Source: Ursus arctos (Eukaryota > Chordata > Mammalia > Carnivora > Ursidae). Taken from it: 64,000 bases of DNA. The notes under the pieces are model-generated. The model had not been told where the DNA came from. It ran no database searches and saw only the letters and a list, made by a program, of their open reading frames with translations. Position numbers and translations under genes: made by a program. Location: assembly GCF_023065955.2 (NCBI RefSeq), contig NW_026622764.1, positions 44,957,833 through 45,021,832 on the forward strand. The letters are read 5' to 3'. Positions 47,534 to 57,935 of the stretch are shown in pieces (positions within the stretch are counted from its first letter, which is position 1; the number at the start of each line of letters is the position of its first letter).

Positions 47534-47690
47534 TATTGAACAAGTTTTTACTGAATATCAACTGTAGATAAAAATCTATTTCAGGCACTGAGGGATAAGA
47601 ATAAGATAGGATATACTGCCTATTCACTTATAATTTATGAAGAAGATAAATTATATGCCTCAAAGACATTGCAATTATTTCTCTTGTTTT
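47534..47690 (-). repeat. L2-type fragment, antisense
   Basis: 'catttattgaacaagttttt', 'actgaatatcaactgtagat' and 'tttcaggcactgagggataa' have the antisense L2 3' terminus order. Highly diverged. Confidence 0.5.
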
Positions 47691-47789
47691 AAACAGATTA
47701 ACAATAACCCACAACCCTCGGACCAACTTCTCTTGTTTTATACATTTGTATGTCACACCTTAGTCTAAAACAGTTTAAGGTATCTGATG

Positions 47790-48289
47790 TAAGCAGATTA
47801 ATTCTCTACCCTGCACACCCCACCCCCACCGCGACATGTCCACATTCTTATCCCCAGAATCCATGAATATATTGTATTAGAAAGGAGAGGGCACTTAGGC
47901 TGCACGTGGAATTAAGGTTGGTAATCAGCTGACCTTGAAATGGGGAGATTATAGAATTGGATTATCCAGTAGTTCTAATGTAATCAATCACAAGGGTTCT
48001 TATAAAGTGAAGGCAGGAGAACCAGAGGCAGAGTGAGAAGGGCTATTGCTGACTTTTGCTGGCTCTAAAAACAGAAGGGAGCTACTTGCCAGGGAATGAG
48101 GGTAGGGGCAGCCTTTTAAAGCTGCCAGAGCCTTCAGAAAGGAATGCTGCACAGCTGACACCTTGTTATTAGCCCAGTGAGACCCATTTCAGACTTCTGA
48201 CCTCTGGAATGGTAAGATAATAAATTTGTGTTGTTTTAAGCCACCAAGTTTGTGCTAATTAGTTACAGCAGCAAGAGGAAATTAACACA
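47790..48289 (+). mobile_element. MaLR LTR (MLT1-like)
   Basis: 'catgtccacattcttatccc', 'gaatccatgaatatattgta', 'acaagggttcttataaagtg' and 'cagctgacaccttgttatta', then 'gcccagtgagacccatttca' and the terminal 'tgttttaagccaccaagttt' and 'ggaaattaacaca'. About 500 bp with a polyadenylation signal AATAAA at 48220. The end is typical of ERVL-MaLR LTRs. The 5' edge is imprecise; no internal region. Subfamily uncertain. Confidence 0.8.
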
Positions 48290-48849
48290 GATGCTTGGAG
48301 TAATTTAAGAAATGTACTTAGATAAAAAAAATATTGGAAATATGGAGCAAATACAATATAGAGGGAAATAAATGTAAAAGAGTAATGTGGTGCCAGGAAT
48401 AAGGTTAACACAGCGGTGTTAACTTAAAATTCTAGAAATCAATGCAAATAAGGGAATATGTTCAGCTACAACATTTAAATGCCTATATGGGAAAAACAAA
48501 AGGACAATTCAGGCCATAAATGTATGTTATAAAATTGTCATAGACAAGTGTTTTCCCACAACGTATTTAGTGAAATGCCAGTTCAGTCAGATGCTTTGTC
48601 CAATATTCATCTCATGATCAATGCTCCATTTTATCTAATGCTGCTTGAAGCATTTTTGATAAGAATTTTTTTCAATATATTTCTACCAGTGTTTCCAAAA
48701 GTTATTAGACATTTGTCATTAGTACTTATGATCTCATAGAAGCAGTGTTGTATCATGAACTATATTTTAGGAATATAGGAATAGTACAGGATAATTAGTT
48801 ATTATTAAGAATTAGTGCTATGTTACTCAGATGAAAGGAAGATTATTCC
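48290..48849. other. Unique AT-rich sequence
   Basis: No gene or classified repeat recognised. Confidence 0.4.
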
Positions 48850-49400
48850 TGATGCCATCAAAGAAGTCTTTATCATATAAACATCTGTGCTGAGGCCTTA
48901 TGAGATTTGGGGCAAGGATGGAGCATACAGGATGGTATTTTTAAAAATGGATCAGTGTGAGCAGGAATATCAACATGGAAAAGGGCATGTGTGTTACAGG
49001 GACACTAAGTCGACTTGATTAAGGGAATCAAGAGACATGTAGAAGCCGATGAGTTGGAAGGAAAGTGTGCAACTACATCTGGAGGAAATCTGAATATAAA
49101 GATAAGGAATCAGAAAATTATTCTGTTGATACAGGGGTTAGGAAATTGATGATGTTCAAGCAGAGAAGTAAATTGCCCAAATCCTTGCCTTAAAAAGACT
49201 TGCCTGGCATTTTTGCAGGTTGATGGGTTTAGAATTGAGAGAACCTGGAGGTGGGAAAACTTCTAAACAGTCATTTCAAGGTATGAAATAATAGGCTTTT
49301 AACTAGGGTACAGGCAGAGGAAATAAGTAGCAAATTTGAGAGATATTATAAAAGAATAAAAATAATCAAGACATTTTTAATTAATTGGAGGAAAACCAGC
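48850..49400 (-). repeat. L2-type fragment, antisense
   Basis: 'atcaaagaagtctttatcat', 'gatttggggcaaggatggag' and 'gttaggaaattgatgatgtt', then 'ttttaactagggtacaggca', resemble the antisense L2 body. Weak in places, and could partly be unique DNA. Confidence 0.4.
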
Positions 49401-49499
49401 TTTTTAAAGAGGAAGATTTGGCATGAAGCTCTATGTGCATAGATACTCTACCACCGAGAGATACATGTATGCAACACTTCTTCTCAGGTCCACAAAATG

Positions 49500-49620
49500 A
49501 TCCATCATTTTTCATTATTTCATCCAACCAGTATACTTATTCATTAATTTATTCATGTAGCAAGTATCTCTTAAATTTGTTGTGTCCCACATATTATGAT
49601 GAGCCTTGGAATACAATAAG
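49500..49620 (-). repeat. L2 3' end fragment, antisense
   Basis: 'ttattcattaatttattcat' and 'gtagcaagtatctcttaaat', then 'gatgagccttggaatacaat', follow the antisense L2 terminus. A separate insertion from the body fragment to its left, since the 3' end lies on the left in this orientation. Confidence 0.45.
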
Positions 49621-49844
49621 GGATATGATTATATGTGTATTTATTTTCTTTAGGAAAGGAGTTTGCCAGTTATTCAGTCTCACAATATATTTCAATCTAG
49701 AAAGGCAATAATTTTGTGGGGGGCAGGGCAAAGGTTTCAATATTTTAACACTCAACTTTCTTTGCCTCGTCATTTTTCCCTTTAAACAATTCATTTTTTA
49801 AGGTAATAACTCTTGAATATTTGCTACTTGCCATGAATGTGTGG

Positions 49845-49960
49845 ATTATGCTGGTGCATGTGTGCGTGTATGCGTGGGGGGGGCTGTGCATATGTGTGTT
49901 GCATGTGCATTGCTTTTGTGATGCATGCATGTGGTTTGTGTATCATGTGTGAGAAAATGA
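49845..49960. repeat. Alternating purine-pyrimidine (TG/CATG) tract
   Basis: TG-, GCATG- and GCGTG-rich low-complexity tract with a G run at 49876-49883. Alternating TG/CG steps can adopt Z-DNA. Minus frames here give His/Thr-rich chance peptides. Confidence 0.75.
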
Positions 49961-50462
49961 GAGTGTGGGCTGTGAGTGCATAACCTGGAGATGGAGGTCT
50001 GTATTGTTCAGCTGATATGCTTGTTATGAGCCCCCAAGACTCTGCTAATGCCATGGTTCAGTGAAGCAGATCCTTTTGTTTGTTTGTTAGCAAATTACGA
50101 GTTGTCATATGGTTCCTCTTTCCCTACAAAGATTGCTTTCCCAAATAAATGCATAGCGATGAAAAAGAGAATATCCAACATTTAATAAATCGTCCTTATT
50201 ACAGAAATTTTGTGGCCTTTATGTTCTCCACTCCTGAGGAATAGAAATATGATTAACATTTCCAGCTGAACCAGCATGCGGTGTAGGGACTGTTTAGATT
50301 ACTAGCTTCTGAAAGATCTTAGAGAAAATACATTCAGAGACACTAAAATACCTTCTTTTCCATGATATTTGTAGTTCACTAATATGCAATACCTTAAATG
50401 TCACTGATGAAAAATCATGTCATTGTAATGTATTATATTTTGTAAACTCTCATAATTAATTT

Positions 50463-52015
50463 TTTATTTTAAATATTTTTTAGTGTAGTTTTAGGTTCAC
50501 AGTAAAATTGTGAAGATTCAGAGATTTCCCATATACTCTGACTCCACACATGCATAGCCTTCCCACTATCAACATCCCCTACCAGACTATAACATTTGTT
50601 AAAATTGATGAATCTACTTAGACACATCATTATCACCCAAAGTCCACGGTTCACAATAGGGTTTGCTCTTGGTGTGTACATTTTATGAGTTTGGACAGAT
50701 GTATAATGACATGTATTCACCATTATAATATCACACAGAGTATCTTCACTGTCCTAAAATCCTCTGTGCTCAGCCTAGTCATTCCTTCCTCCCACCTCAA
50801 TTCCTGGAAACCATTGATCTTTTTACTATCTCTCTAGTTTTGCCTCTTCTAGAATGTCATATAGTTGGAATCATACAGTACATAACCTTTTCAGATTAGC
50901 TACTTTTACTTAGCAATATGCATTTAAGTATACTCCATGTCTTTACCTGGCTGGAGAGCTCATTTCTTTTTAGTACTGAATAATATTTCATAATATTATC
51001 TCATAATATTATTGTTTCCTAATAATATTTCATAGTCTGGATAGTTGCATTTTTTTGCTTGCTTGTTTGTTTTTTATCCATTCACCTTTGAAGGACATTT
51101 TTGGTTACTTCCAAGTTTTGGCAATTATGAAGAAAGCTGCTCTAAATGTCCAAATGCAGATTTTTGAGTGAACATAAGTTTTTAACTCTTTGCATAAATA
51201 CCAAGGAGCGTGATTGCTGAATTCTAAGATAAGAGTATGGTTAGTGTGGAATTGTCTTCTGAACTGTCTTCCAAGTGCCTATACCATCCTGCACTCACAC
51301 CAGCAACGTGTGAGTGTTTCTGTGGCTCCACATTGTCTCCAGCATGTGTGGCTGAGAGTGTTCCAGATACTGGCCATTCTAATAGATATGTGAGGTGTCT
51401 CTTAACAACTTTGGCTCATTTTTAAATCACATTGTTTTCCCATTGTTGAGTTTTAAAAGTTTTATCTATTTTGGATAACAGCCCTTTATCTAACGTGTCT
51501 TTTGCAGATATTTTCCCCCAGTGAGTAGCTTGTCTTCTCATTCTCTTACCATGGTCTTTTGCAGAGCAGAAGTTTCTAATTTTAATGAAGTCCCGGTTAT
51601 CAACTTTTTTCTCATGCCTTTGGTGTTGAAACTATGCCACAGCCAAACCCAAGATCATACAAATTTCTTCCTAAGTTATCTTCTAGGAGTTTTATGGTTT
51701 AGCATTGTACATTTATGTGTGTGATCCACTTTGACTTTATTTTTGTGAAAGGCATATGGTCTATGTCTAGATTCATTTTTTTTGCATGTGAATGTCCAGT
51801 TATTCCAGCACCGTTTGTTGAAAAGACTATCTTTGCTCAATTGTATTGCCTTTGTTCTTTTGTCAAAGGAACTTTGACTGTATTTATGTCATTCTATTTC
51901 TGGACTCTATTCTGTACCACTGATCTAACTGTCTATCTTTCACTGATACCACACTTTCTTGATTATTGTGGTTTATTAATTTTTAAATATAGTTTTCACC
52001 CCAAGATTAGCATGT
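50463..52015 (-). repeat. L1M fragment: ORF2 C-terminal part and 3'UTR, antisense
   Basis: The left part is antisense 3'UTR ('gtgtagttttaggttcacag', 'cccaaagtccacggttcaca'). The right part is the antisense ORF2 end ('tatccattcacctttgaagg', 'ccagcaacgtgtgagtgttt', 'ttttcccccagtgagtagct'). The right edge is at about 52015 within 'gtttattaatttttaaata'. Size about 1.55 kb against 6 kb for full L1. Many stops and indels; a small AATAATATTTCATAAT duplication lies at about 50978-51033. Old L1M subfamily. Confidence 0.88.
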
Positions 52016-52807
52016 GATCTCCTATCAAGTGTTTCTTACAGGCTGGTAAATGAGGAATATCACATAAAGTTACCAAGAGACTAGTCAAAATACTACAAAT
52101 AGTAATGAATGAACCACCTCTTTAACTTCAAGTTCTCATTACCCACTGTACGTAAAGAGATTTCTCAGGTACTGTCTGGGGTAAATCATGGTTGGTGGAT
52201 ATGTATGCGCTTGTGTGGATATGTGTGTGCATGCGTGTGAGTGGGGTATAAGACATCATTTTAGGTTGTTAAGGCATTCTGTTCATCTCTGTCAAGGATA
52301 CGTACATCCGTGTTACTTAAACTGGACATGCTTTCCTTTGTGATGGAGTGCTTGAATTTTGGATCTTTAACATTAAGAAAAGCATTGTTTCTTTGTTTAT
52401 AATTAGATTGAGTACTGTATTTGTTTATAACATGTTAAAATAGAGGCAATTCTGTGGAGATTTATTTTGAGTATTTTCCCATGGATGAATATTACAATAT
52501 CTAAAAATCCATTTTAATTGGTATTGACTACTTACTATTCAAATTCAAGATTACTGTAACTTTTTTCTTTACCATTTAATATTTCTCCACTTTTATATCA
52601 ATATTTCTATTAGTATTGAAAAAATATTTAAAGGGCTATTTATTTTTCCATGCCTGTCATGGCTGATTCAGTCTCTACTCTTCTATATGACTATCCCATT
52701 AATCTACCAAATGTATGCGCTGTCTCAGACCCAGAATGGCTATGGCAACAGTGTTTGTAGAAGAACTGTCGAAAAAAACCTCACTGATTCTTACTTTTGC
52801 TAGGTTG
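52016..52807. other. Unique sequence with a TG-rich tract
   Basis: 52196-52246 is a TG/CATG-rich stretch. No gene or other element recognised. Confidence 0.4.
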
Positions 52808-53036
52808 AGAAACTAAGGTGAGGGGCGCCTGGGTGGTACAGCAGTTAAGCGTCTGCCTTCGGCTCAGGGCGTGATCCCGGCGTTATGGGATCAAGCCCCA
52901 CATCAGGCTCCTCCGCTATGAGCCTGCTTCTTCCTCTCCCACTCCCCCTGCTTGTGTTCCCTCTCTCGCTGCCTGTCTCTATCTCTGTTGAATAAATAAA
53001 TAAAATCTTTAAAAAAAAAAAAAGAAACTAAGGTGA
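52808..53036 (+). mobile_element. CAN-SINE, bear-type, young
   Basis: SINE 52822-53022. The head starts 'ggggcgcctgggtggtacag', followed by 'cagttaagcgtctgccttcg'. The body has 'ctccgctatgagcctgcttc' and 'tcgctgcctgtctctatctc', then AATAAATAAATAAAATC and a pure A tail. Perfect 14-bp duplication AGAAACTAAGGTGA at 52808-52821 and 53023-53036. The 'ggtggtacagcagttaag' head is the variant I associate with bears and panda. Confidence 0.97.
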
Positions 53037-53074
53037 ATTGTTATTTTTTATCCAAAATCAACCCTACAATACAA

Positions 53075-53985
53075 AGGAAATATTGGCTTTTTAAAAATAA
53101 ATTTTATTGTGATTAAATTTTCATCTACTAAAATTAAACATTTAAATGTGCAGTTTGATGACTGTTTAAATAAATGTAAACACCGTTGTCACCGTATTAA
53201 TGATATGGAATATTTCCATAGAAAATTCCCTCATTGTCCTTTATTGGCAATACACACACCCTCTCTTACCCATGACGCAGCTAACCACTGATAACGATTT
53301 CTAGCATAACTATAGATTTGTTTTGCCTGTTGTAGGGCTTCAATCTGTACAATCATACAGTATTTAACTTTTGATCTGGCTTTTTTTCACTCAGCATGTT
53401 TCAGGGATTCATCCATGATTACATATTTACCAGCCATTTCTTCTTTTGTTTTGGTGATATTATTTCCTTGAATTAATAAAATAGGTTTGTCAATAAACCT
53501 GTTGATGAACATGATTTTCTTTCCAATTTTTAACTCATAAATGAAGTTACTGTGAGGATTCCTAGTATAGACATGCATTTTTTTGTTTTTCAATAATTAC
53601 TTAGGAATGAAATTGCCGGGCCCTACCATAAGCATATGCTGAAATGTATTTTTAAAAAAATAGGAGATGACTGATCTGTTTTCAAAAGTGGTTGTTTCAT
53701 TTTACAATACCACCAATTGCTCCACATTCCTCACCAACACTTGGTATTGTCAGTCTTTATTTGTTTGTCTTAGCCATTCTAATAGGTATGAAATAGTATC
53801 TCATTGCTATTTTCATTGGCAATTCTCGATGACTAAAGATGTTGTCGTCATGTGCATGTTAGCCATTTGTATATCTTCTTTTGTGAATATCAATTCAAGA
53901 CTTTGCCTTGATCCTTTTTTCTCATTGGTTTCTGTCTGTCCTTATACCAGTACTTACACTGTTTTGATTAGTGAAGCTTATAATA
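53075..53985 (-). repeat. L1M fragment (ORF2 end and 3'UTR), antisense
   Basis: 'ttaaatgtgcagtttgatga', 'tctgtacaatcatacagtat' and 'cactcagcatgtttcaggga', then 'ccaccaattgctccacattc' and 'tctaataggtatgaaatagt', give the order 3'UTR to ORF2 on the antisense strand. Divergence is higher than in the L1 at 60.2 kb. The 108-codon + frame at 53667-53993 is antisense to it and meaningless. Confidence 0.8.
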
Positions 53986-54139
53986 ATTCTTGAAAGCAGG
54001 TGTCAATCCTTAGCTGTTCCATTACAAACAAATATTAGAGTATTCCCATTTTTGTTATCCTATCATTAGAAGCTCTGAATATTAATATGTGGATAAATTT
54101 TCTACTTCCAGAATCTGTTATCGCCTCTGATACTGAATT

Positions 54140-54400
54140 GTGGACTATTTACTAATAATAGTAAAAGCAATTATTATTTCATGTTATCAAGCATTAAGTA
54201 TTTTAAATATACTAAACAATTGCTTATTCAAGATTTATCAGCTTGGTGCTATTAATGTTCCCATACCACAGGTGAGATAATTGAGGCAAAGAGAAATTAA
54301 GTAAATTATTCAAGGTTATAGATCAAATAAATAGTGACAACAGGAGTTGAAGCCTAAGCAGTTTGATTACAACATCCAAGCTCTTGCAGGAACTAATAAC
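54140..54400 (-). repeat. MIR SINE relic, antisense
   Basis: 'ttcccataccacaggtgaga', 'taattgaggcaaagagaaat' and 'taagtaaattattcaaggtt', then 'gttgaagcctaagcagtttg', exactly follow antisense MIR ('cccattttacagatgagg...ttgcccaaggtcac...'). About 260 bp, nearly full length. Confidence 0.78.
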
Positions 54401-54547
54401 TAAAGTAGAACTTTAAAATTCTGCTTGGGTGCATCAGTCCAATTTGTTAGAGAGAAACATAAAAGTTAGAATAATTGAACACATTATATGTGTAATGAGG
54501 TCAGTTTTTTATGTGTATACTTTTTATAGTGTCCTTCAGGGTCGTTT

Positions 54548-54787
54548 AAGAAACTCCAGTTTTTGGGGCGCCTGGGTGGCTCAGTCGTTAAGCGTCTGCC
54601 TTCGGCTCAGGGCGTGATCCCGGCGTTCTGGGATCAAGCCCCACATCAGGCTCCTCCGCTATGAGCCTGCTTCTTCCTCTTCCACTCCCCCTGCTTGTGT
54701 TCCCTCTCTCGCTGGCTGTCTCTATCTCTGTCAAATAAATAAATAAAATCTTTAAAAAAAAAAAAGAAAAAAGAAACTCCAGTTTTT
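54548..54787 (+). mobile_element. CAN-SINE, bear-type, young
   Basis: SINE 54565-54770: 'ggggcgcctgggtggctcag', 'tcgttaagcgtctgccttcg', 'gcgtgatcccggcgttctgg', 'ctccgctatgagcctgcttc' and 'tcgctggctgtctctatctc', then AATAAATAAATAAAATC and an A/GA tail. Perfect 17-bp duplication AAGAAACTCCAGTTTTT at 54548-54564 and 54771-54787, the longest on a young element here. Near-identical to the copy 1.74 kb upstream in the same orientation. Confidence 0.98.
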
Positions 54788-55944
54788 GACTAAAGCTCAA
54801 TTCACAGCCTGGATAATGAGAACCATTTATTTATCTACATACACAACCACCAAATTTATCAATTATGAATTAAGTAAAAAAAGAAACAGGTATGTTCCCT
54901 CTACTGCAATTAAATGTTTAAAATGTTGGTTGTGACTATAAGTATGAATTATTTGAGACTTAAGTTTAGTGAAAATTCAGGGTAAATAAGTATGTACTAT
55001 TGATTTGTAACTTCTGAATATGTTTATACAACATGATTTTAAGGAATGTAAAATGTGAAATAGGATTTCAAAACACAAGTAGAGAAAATGCTTCATTCCA
55101 AAGATCTTAAGAATAGCAAAATCCGATTATCAAGTTGCATTGACTGGTATCTGCAAGTCCTCCATGCTGCCAATGCGGCTTTTCTCTTTCACAAAATGAT
55201 GTATCCCACTTACTGAATTCAAGCCTTCCCGACTTCATGAACATAACAATATCATATTTTAAAATACATCCATGGCATTCCCATCTGCATGCAGACCCTA
55301 CTAAATCTCATAAATTATTTAGTTAAGTGTGAACAGATGACAAACTTGTTCAAATATTTGTTCAAGGATATTGTTTAACTTCCTTAAAAATGCTATATTG
55401 GCAGCTTCACAGTTGTGCTATGCTAATATTCAACAATGTGGTCTTATCTAATGCCCTGAATAAAGATGAAAAGACATGAAAATAAGACTTCATAACTTAA
55501 GAAATAATGTCAATGAAGTTGGCATAAAAACCACAAGAATTTTCCAGTGTGTTTGCATAACTACTAATTGCATTATATAAACAGATGTATATATGTATGG
55601 CATATACATGTATATATGTACGCAGATTTAAATATATGTATATATGGCATATATATGTACACGTATATATGGTATGGGAAAATCATACTTACATATGATT
55701 ATATGATTTGAAAATACTTGATCGAAGTTAAATTCCCTTACTGAAGAAATTCTTCTTGCTTGTAATATGCTAATTGATTTGTGAAATTAAGAGAATTTAA
55801 GATCTCCAATTTGTTTTAAAGTTTTTTTTTCAAGTATTTATATGTGGTTCATAACCTGAGCAAACCTGAAAATTCAATATAATTAAATAAAACAGCTAAT
55901 TTCTTGTGGTGCACTGGAAAGGATTTCATAAACTGTAAACCTTG
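54788..55944. other. Unique AT-rich sequence
   Basis: No gene recognised. 55580-55680 is a TATATG/CATATA-rich patch that can form weak palindromes. Confidence 0.45.
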
Positions 55945-56145
55945 AAAGGAAGATACCTCAGGGAACAATCAAATCCCCTTATTTAACTGCTGAGATCACT
56001 GAGAATCAAGGTACAATAAGAATTGCCCCAAATCACACAGTGATAGCAGAACCAAATTTGTAAGTAATTGTATAACGTGAGTAGTTTTATGGCATGAACT
56101 GGTAAGTTCAACATTCAGTGCATTAATGCTTTTCTGCTAAACATC
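55945..56145 (-). repeat. MIR-family relic, antisense
   Basis: 'cttatttaactgctgagatc', 'actgagaatcaaggtacaat' and 'attgccccaaatcacacagt', then 'gcagaaccaaatttgtaagt' and 'cattcagtgcattaatgctt', follow the antisense MIR3 pattern. Confidence 0.55.
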
Positions 56146-56199
56146 TTTCATAATTTTCTTAATCGCCTGCCCATAACTTGACCAAATGTTCCCAGATGC

Positions 56200-57590
56200 A
56201 GGGATGGAGCCTTTCACTTCTTTTGTGTTCCTCTGGGATTGAGTTCATCCCAGGCACAGGGAAAGCACTCAGTAAGAACTTGCACATTGACTGTTGGATG
56301 CATGTCAGAACAAGTCGAGCGAAGAGGGTCTGAGTGACAACTTTCAGTGCTCGGTTACAGCAGCAGTGGCCACAGCAGCAGCGCCTGGAGCAGAGGAGGG
56401 CGCTTGCCAAAGTCCCACCACCAGCACGAGTCTGGAGTCTGATTCCCTGTCAGAGGCAGCTTCACTGGGGTCACGACTGTGTCATGTGTACCACTCTCAT
56501 GCTCTGGTTTAGCAACAACTGTACTTACTTCTAAGAGTGGGATTCCTTCTGCCAATATTTGAAATCTGTTCTCAGTCATTCATCCTCCAAAGTGCACCCA
56601 GGTATTGACTCAGGGATTTCCAATAGCTGGATGGGACCGTGCATTCTTCTAGTTATACGAAGAAGACCTCATCAAGAGAAGAGTGAATGGATGCAACGTT
56701 GTATGTACTGTAGTATCCTCTGCTGATCAGCTGGCCTGTGAACTGCAGGTAGAAATGCCGTGCAGCTTATTTGAAGAGGAAACGCCTTGCATTCCAATTA
56801 TTTGTCCTTGTGTTCTGTGTTATATTTAATTTCCTCATTTGGATTTGCCGTTGTCTCTGACATCTTCATCACCTTTGTCATTCACAGTCCACATTCGGTT
56901 AGGAGAAGTTGACAAGGTACATAAGAGATTGGCTTATTTTTTTTTTAATTTTGCTCACATTTTTATTATGCATGCATTTATGGCTTGTATTTATTTTGAA
57001 TTATTATTTCGGTTGCTGAAAGTCTCCAAGCTTCACCAGCCCATGGGTAGAAATGAAGACAATTTAATATGATATCACTTTCTCATTAGCCCCCACCTAT
57101 GGAAAGATAGTATCTCAGATTCACATTTAAGTTTCCTCTTCTGCCTGAAATGTCTGTGTATCTCAGCATATGGCTCATCTACTTCCTTTCATCCCTCTGA
57201 GTCCCTTATGCTACCCACTCCTCTTGATTACTCTGGGCTAGCTCTTGATGCTTGCTCTGCCGGAGCTGCACTGCCACCCTGGGGCCACCCTGCTGAGCTC
57301 TCCTCCAAACTTCACAGGGGCTGTCACTGTAGCTATGTCTAGCACTGTCACTCACTCAAGCCCTGGGTAAGATGGCCGCTGAAGCTGCCTCTGCCACCAG
57401 TGCCCAACAAAGATCATCATTTGTTGCATCCCACTTCTGTAATCCCTGCAGTGGGTGATGGAATTGTCTTTTCCACTCTACCGTGAGGTTAAAACAAAGA
57501 CTCTCTCTCTCCTTAAGTCAGGCTGCCCTGAGCCCTCCTCTCAACGAGGCTTCATCCTTGGGTGTCCGTGTCAGTCCTTGCAGAGTCTAG
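56200..57590. other. GC/CpG-elevated unclassified block
   Basis: A marked departure from the AT-rich surroundings. 56300-56480 holds about eight CpGs, a CAG-rich run ('cagcagcagtggccacagca' type) and simultaneously open frames on both strands (72, 66, 83 and 74 codons). 57240-57560 is also GC-rich with 'aagatggccgctgaagctgc'. The first 100 bp (56200-56300, 'ggcacagggaaagcactcag') may be an L2 end. None of the translations resembles a family I know. It could be a decayed processed pseudogene, an ERV interior belonging to the LTR-like segment that follows, or an unannotated exon. Confidence 0.35.
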
Positions 57591-57591
57591 A

Positions 57592-57935
57592 TTTAGCAAG
57601 AATTCTACTAAATCAGTTTAGAGAGCATACGCCCACCTGATAGATATCTGAAAAATTCCTCACCCCCCTCCCCATTGTCCTGTTGATACCTGGTCACTGG
57701 TCTGCCTTCAGCAAGAATCCCATTAGGTCAGTTTAGCAAGAATCTCCCTAACCTTGCCTCCTCTCAGTAATTTTCTATCCATTGACTTGTCGGCTATAAA
57801 GCCCCATTTTTCCTTTTTGTATTCAAAGTCGAGCTCAATTTCTCTCTTGTTGTGATAGATTTGACACCTATCACAGTAGTCCTGAATACAGTCTTCCGTA
57901 TCAGTTTAACATGTGTCAGAAATTTTTCTTTAACA
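57592..57935 (+). mobile_element. LTR-like segment with repeated U3 motif and TATA
   Basis: Three diverged copies of an AGCAAGAATcc...TCAGTTTAG motif occur at 57595-57620, 57710-57735 and 57735-57753. The last two abut. They precede a TATAAAG box at 57795-57801, followed by 'attcaaagtcgagctcaatt', a CT run and a region ending 'tctttaaca'. Repeated enhancer-like units, TATA box and a CA end are the plan of a retroviral LTR. The left edge, duplication and family are unknown. Confidence 0.45.
57795..57801 (+). promoter_or_regulatory. TATA-like box of the LTR-like segment
   Basis: 'ggctataaagcccc' lies about 40 bp downstream of the third repeated motif. Consistent with an LTR promoter; function untested. 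Confidence 0.4.

Noticed and set aside
53667..53993. 108-codon + frame
   Set aside because: Antisense to an old L1 ORF2 segment; composition is explained by L1.
54565..54640. tRNA-like sequence at the head of the SINE (and of all other SINE copies)
   Set aside because: These are tRNA-derived SINE heads without an intact cloverleaf or acceptor stem and are followed by SINE bodies, so they are not tRNA genes.
56294..56512. Ser/Ala-rich frame in the CpG-rich block considered as an exon
   Set aside because: Not called as a gene because both strands are open, no splice sites or homology can be established by eye, and the flanking sequence is unclassified. Kept as a finding only.
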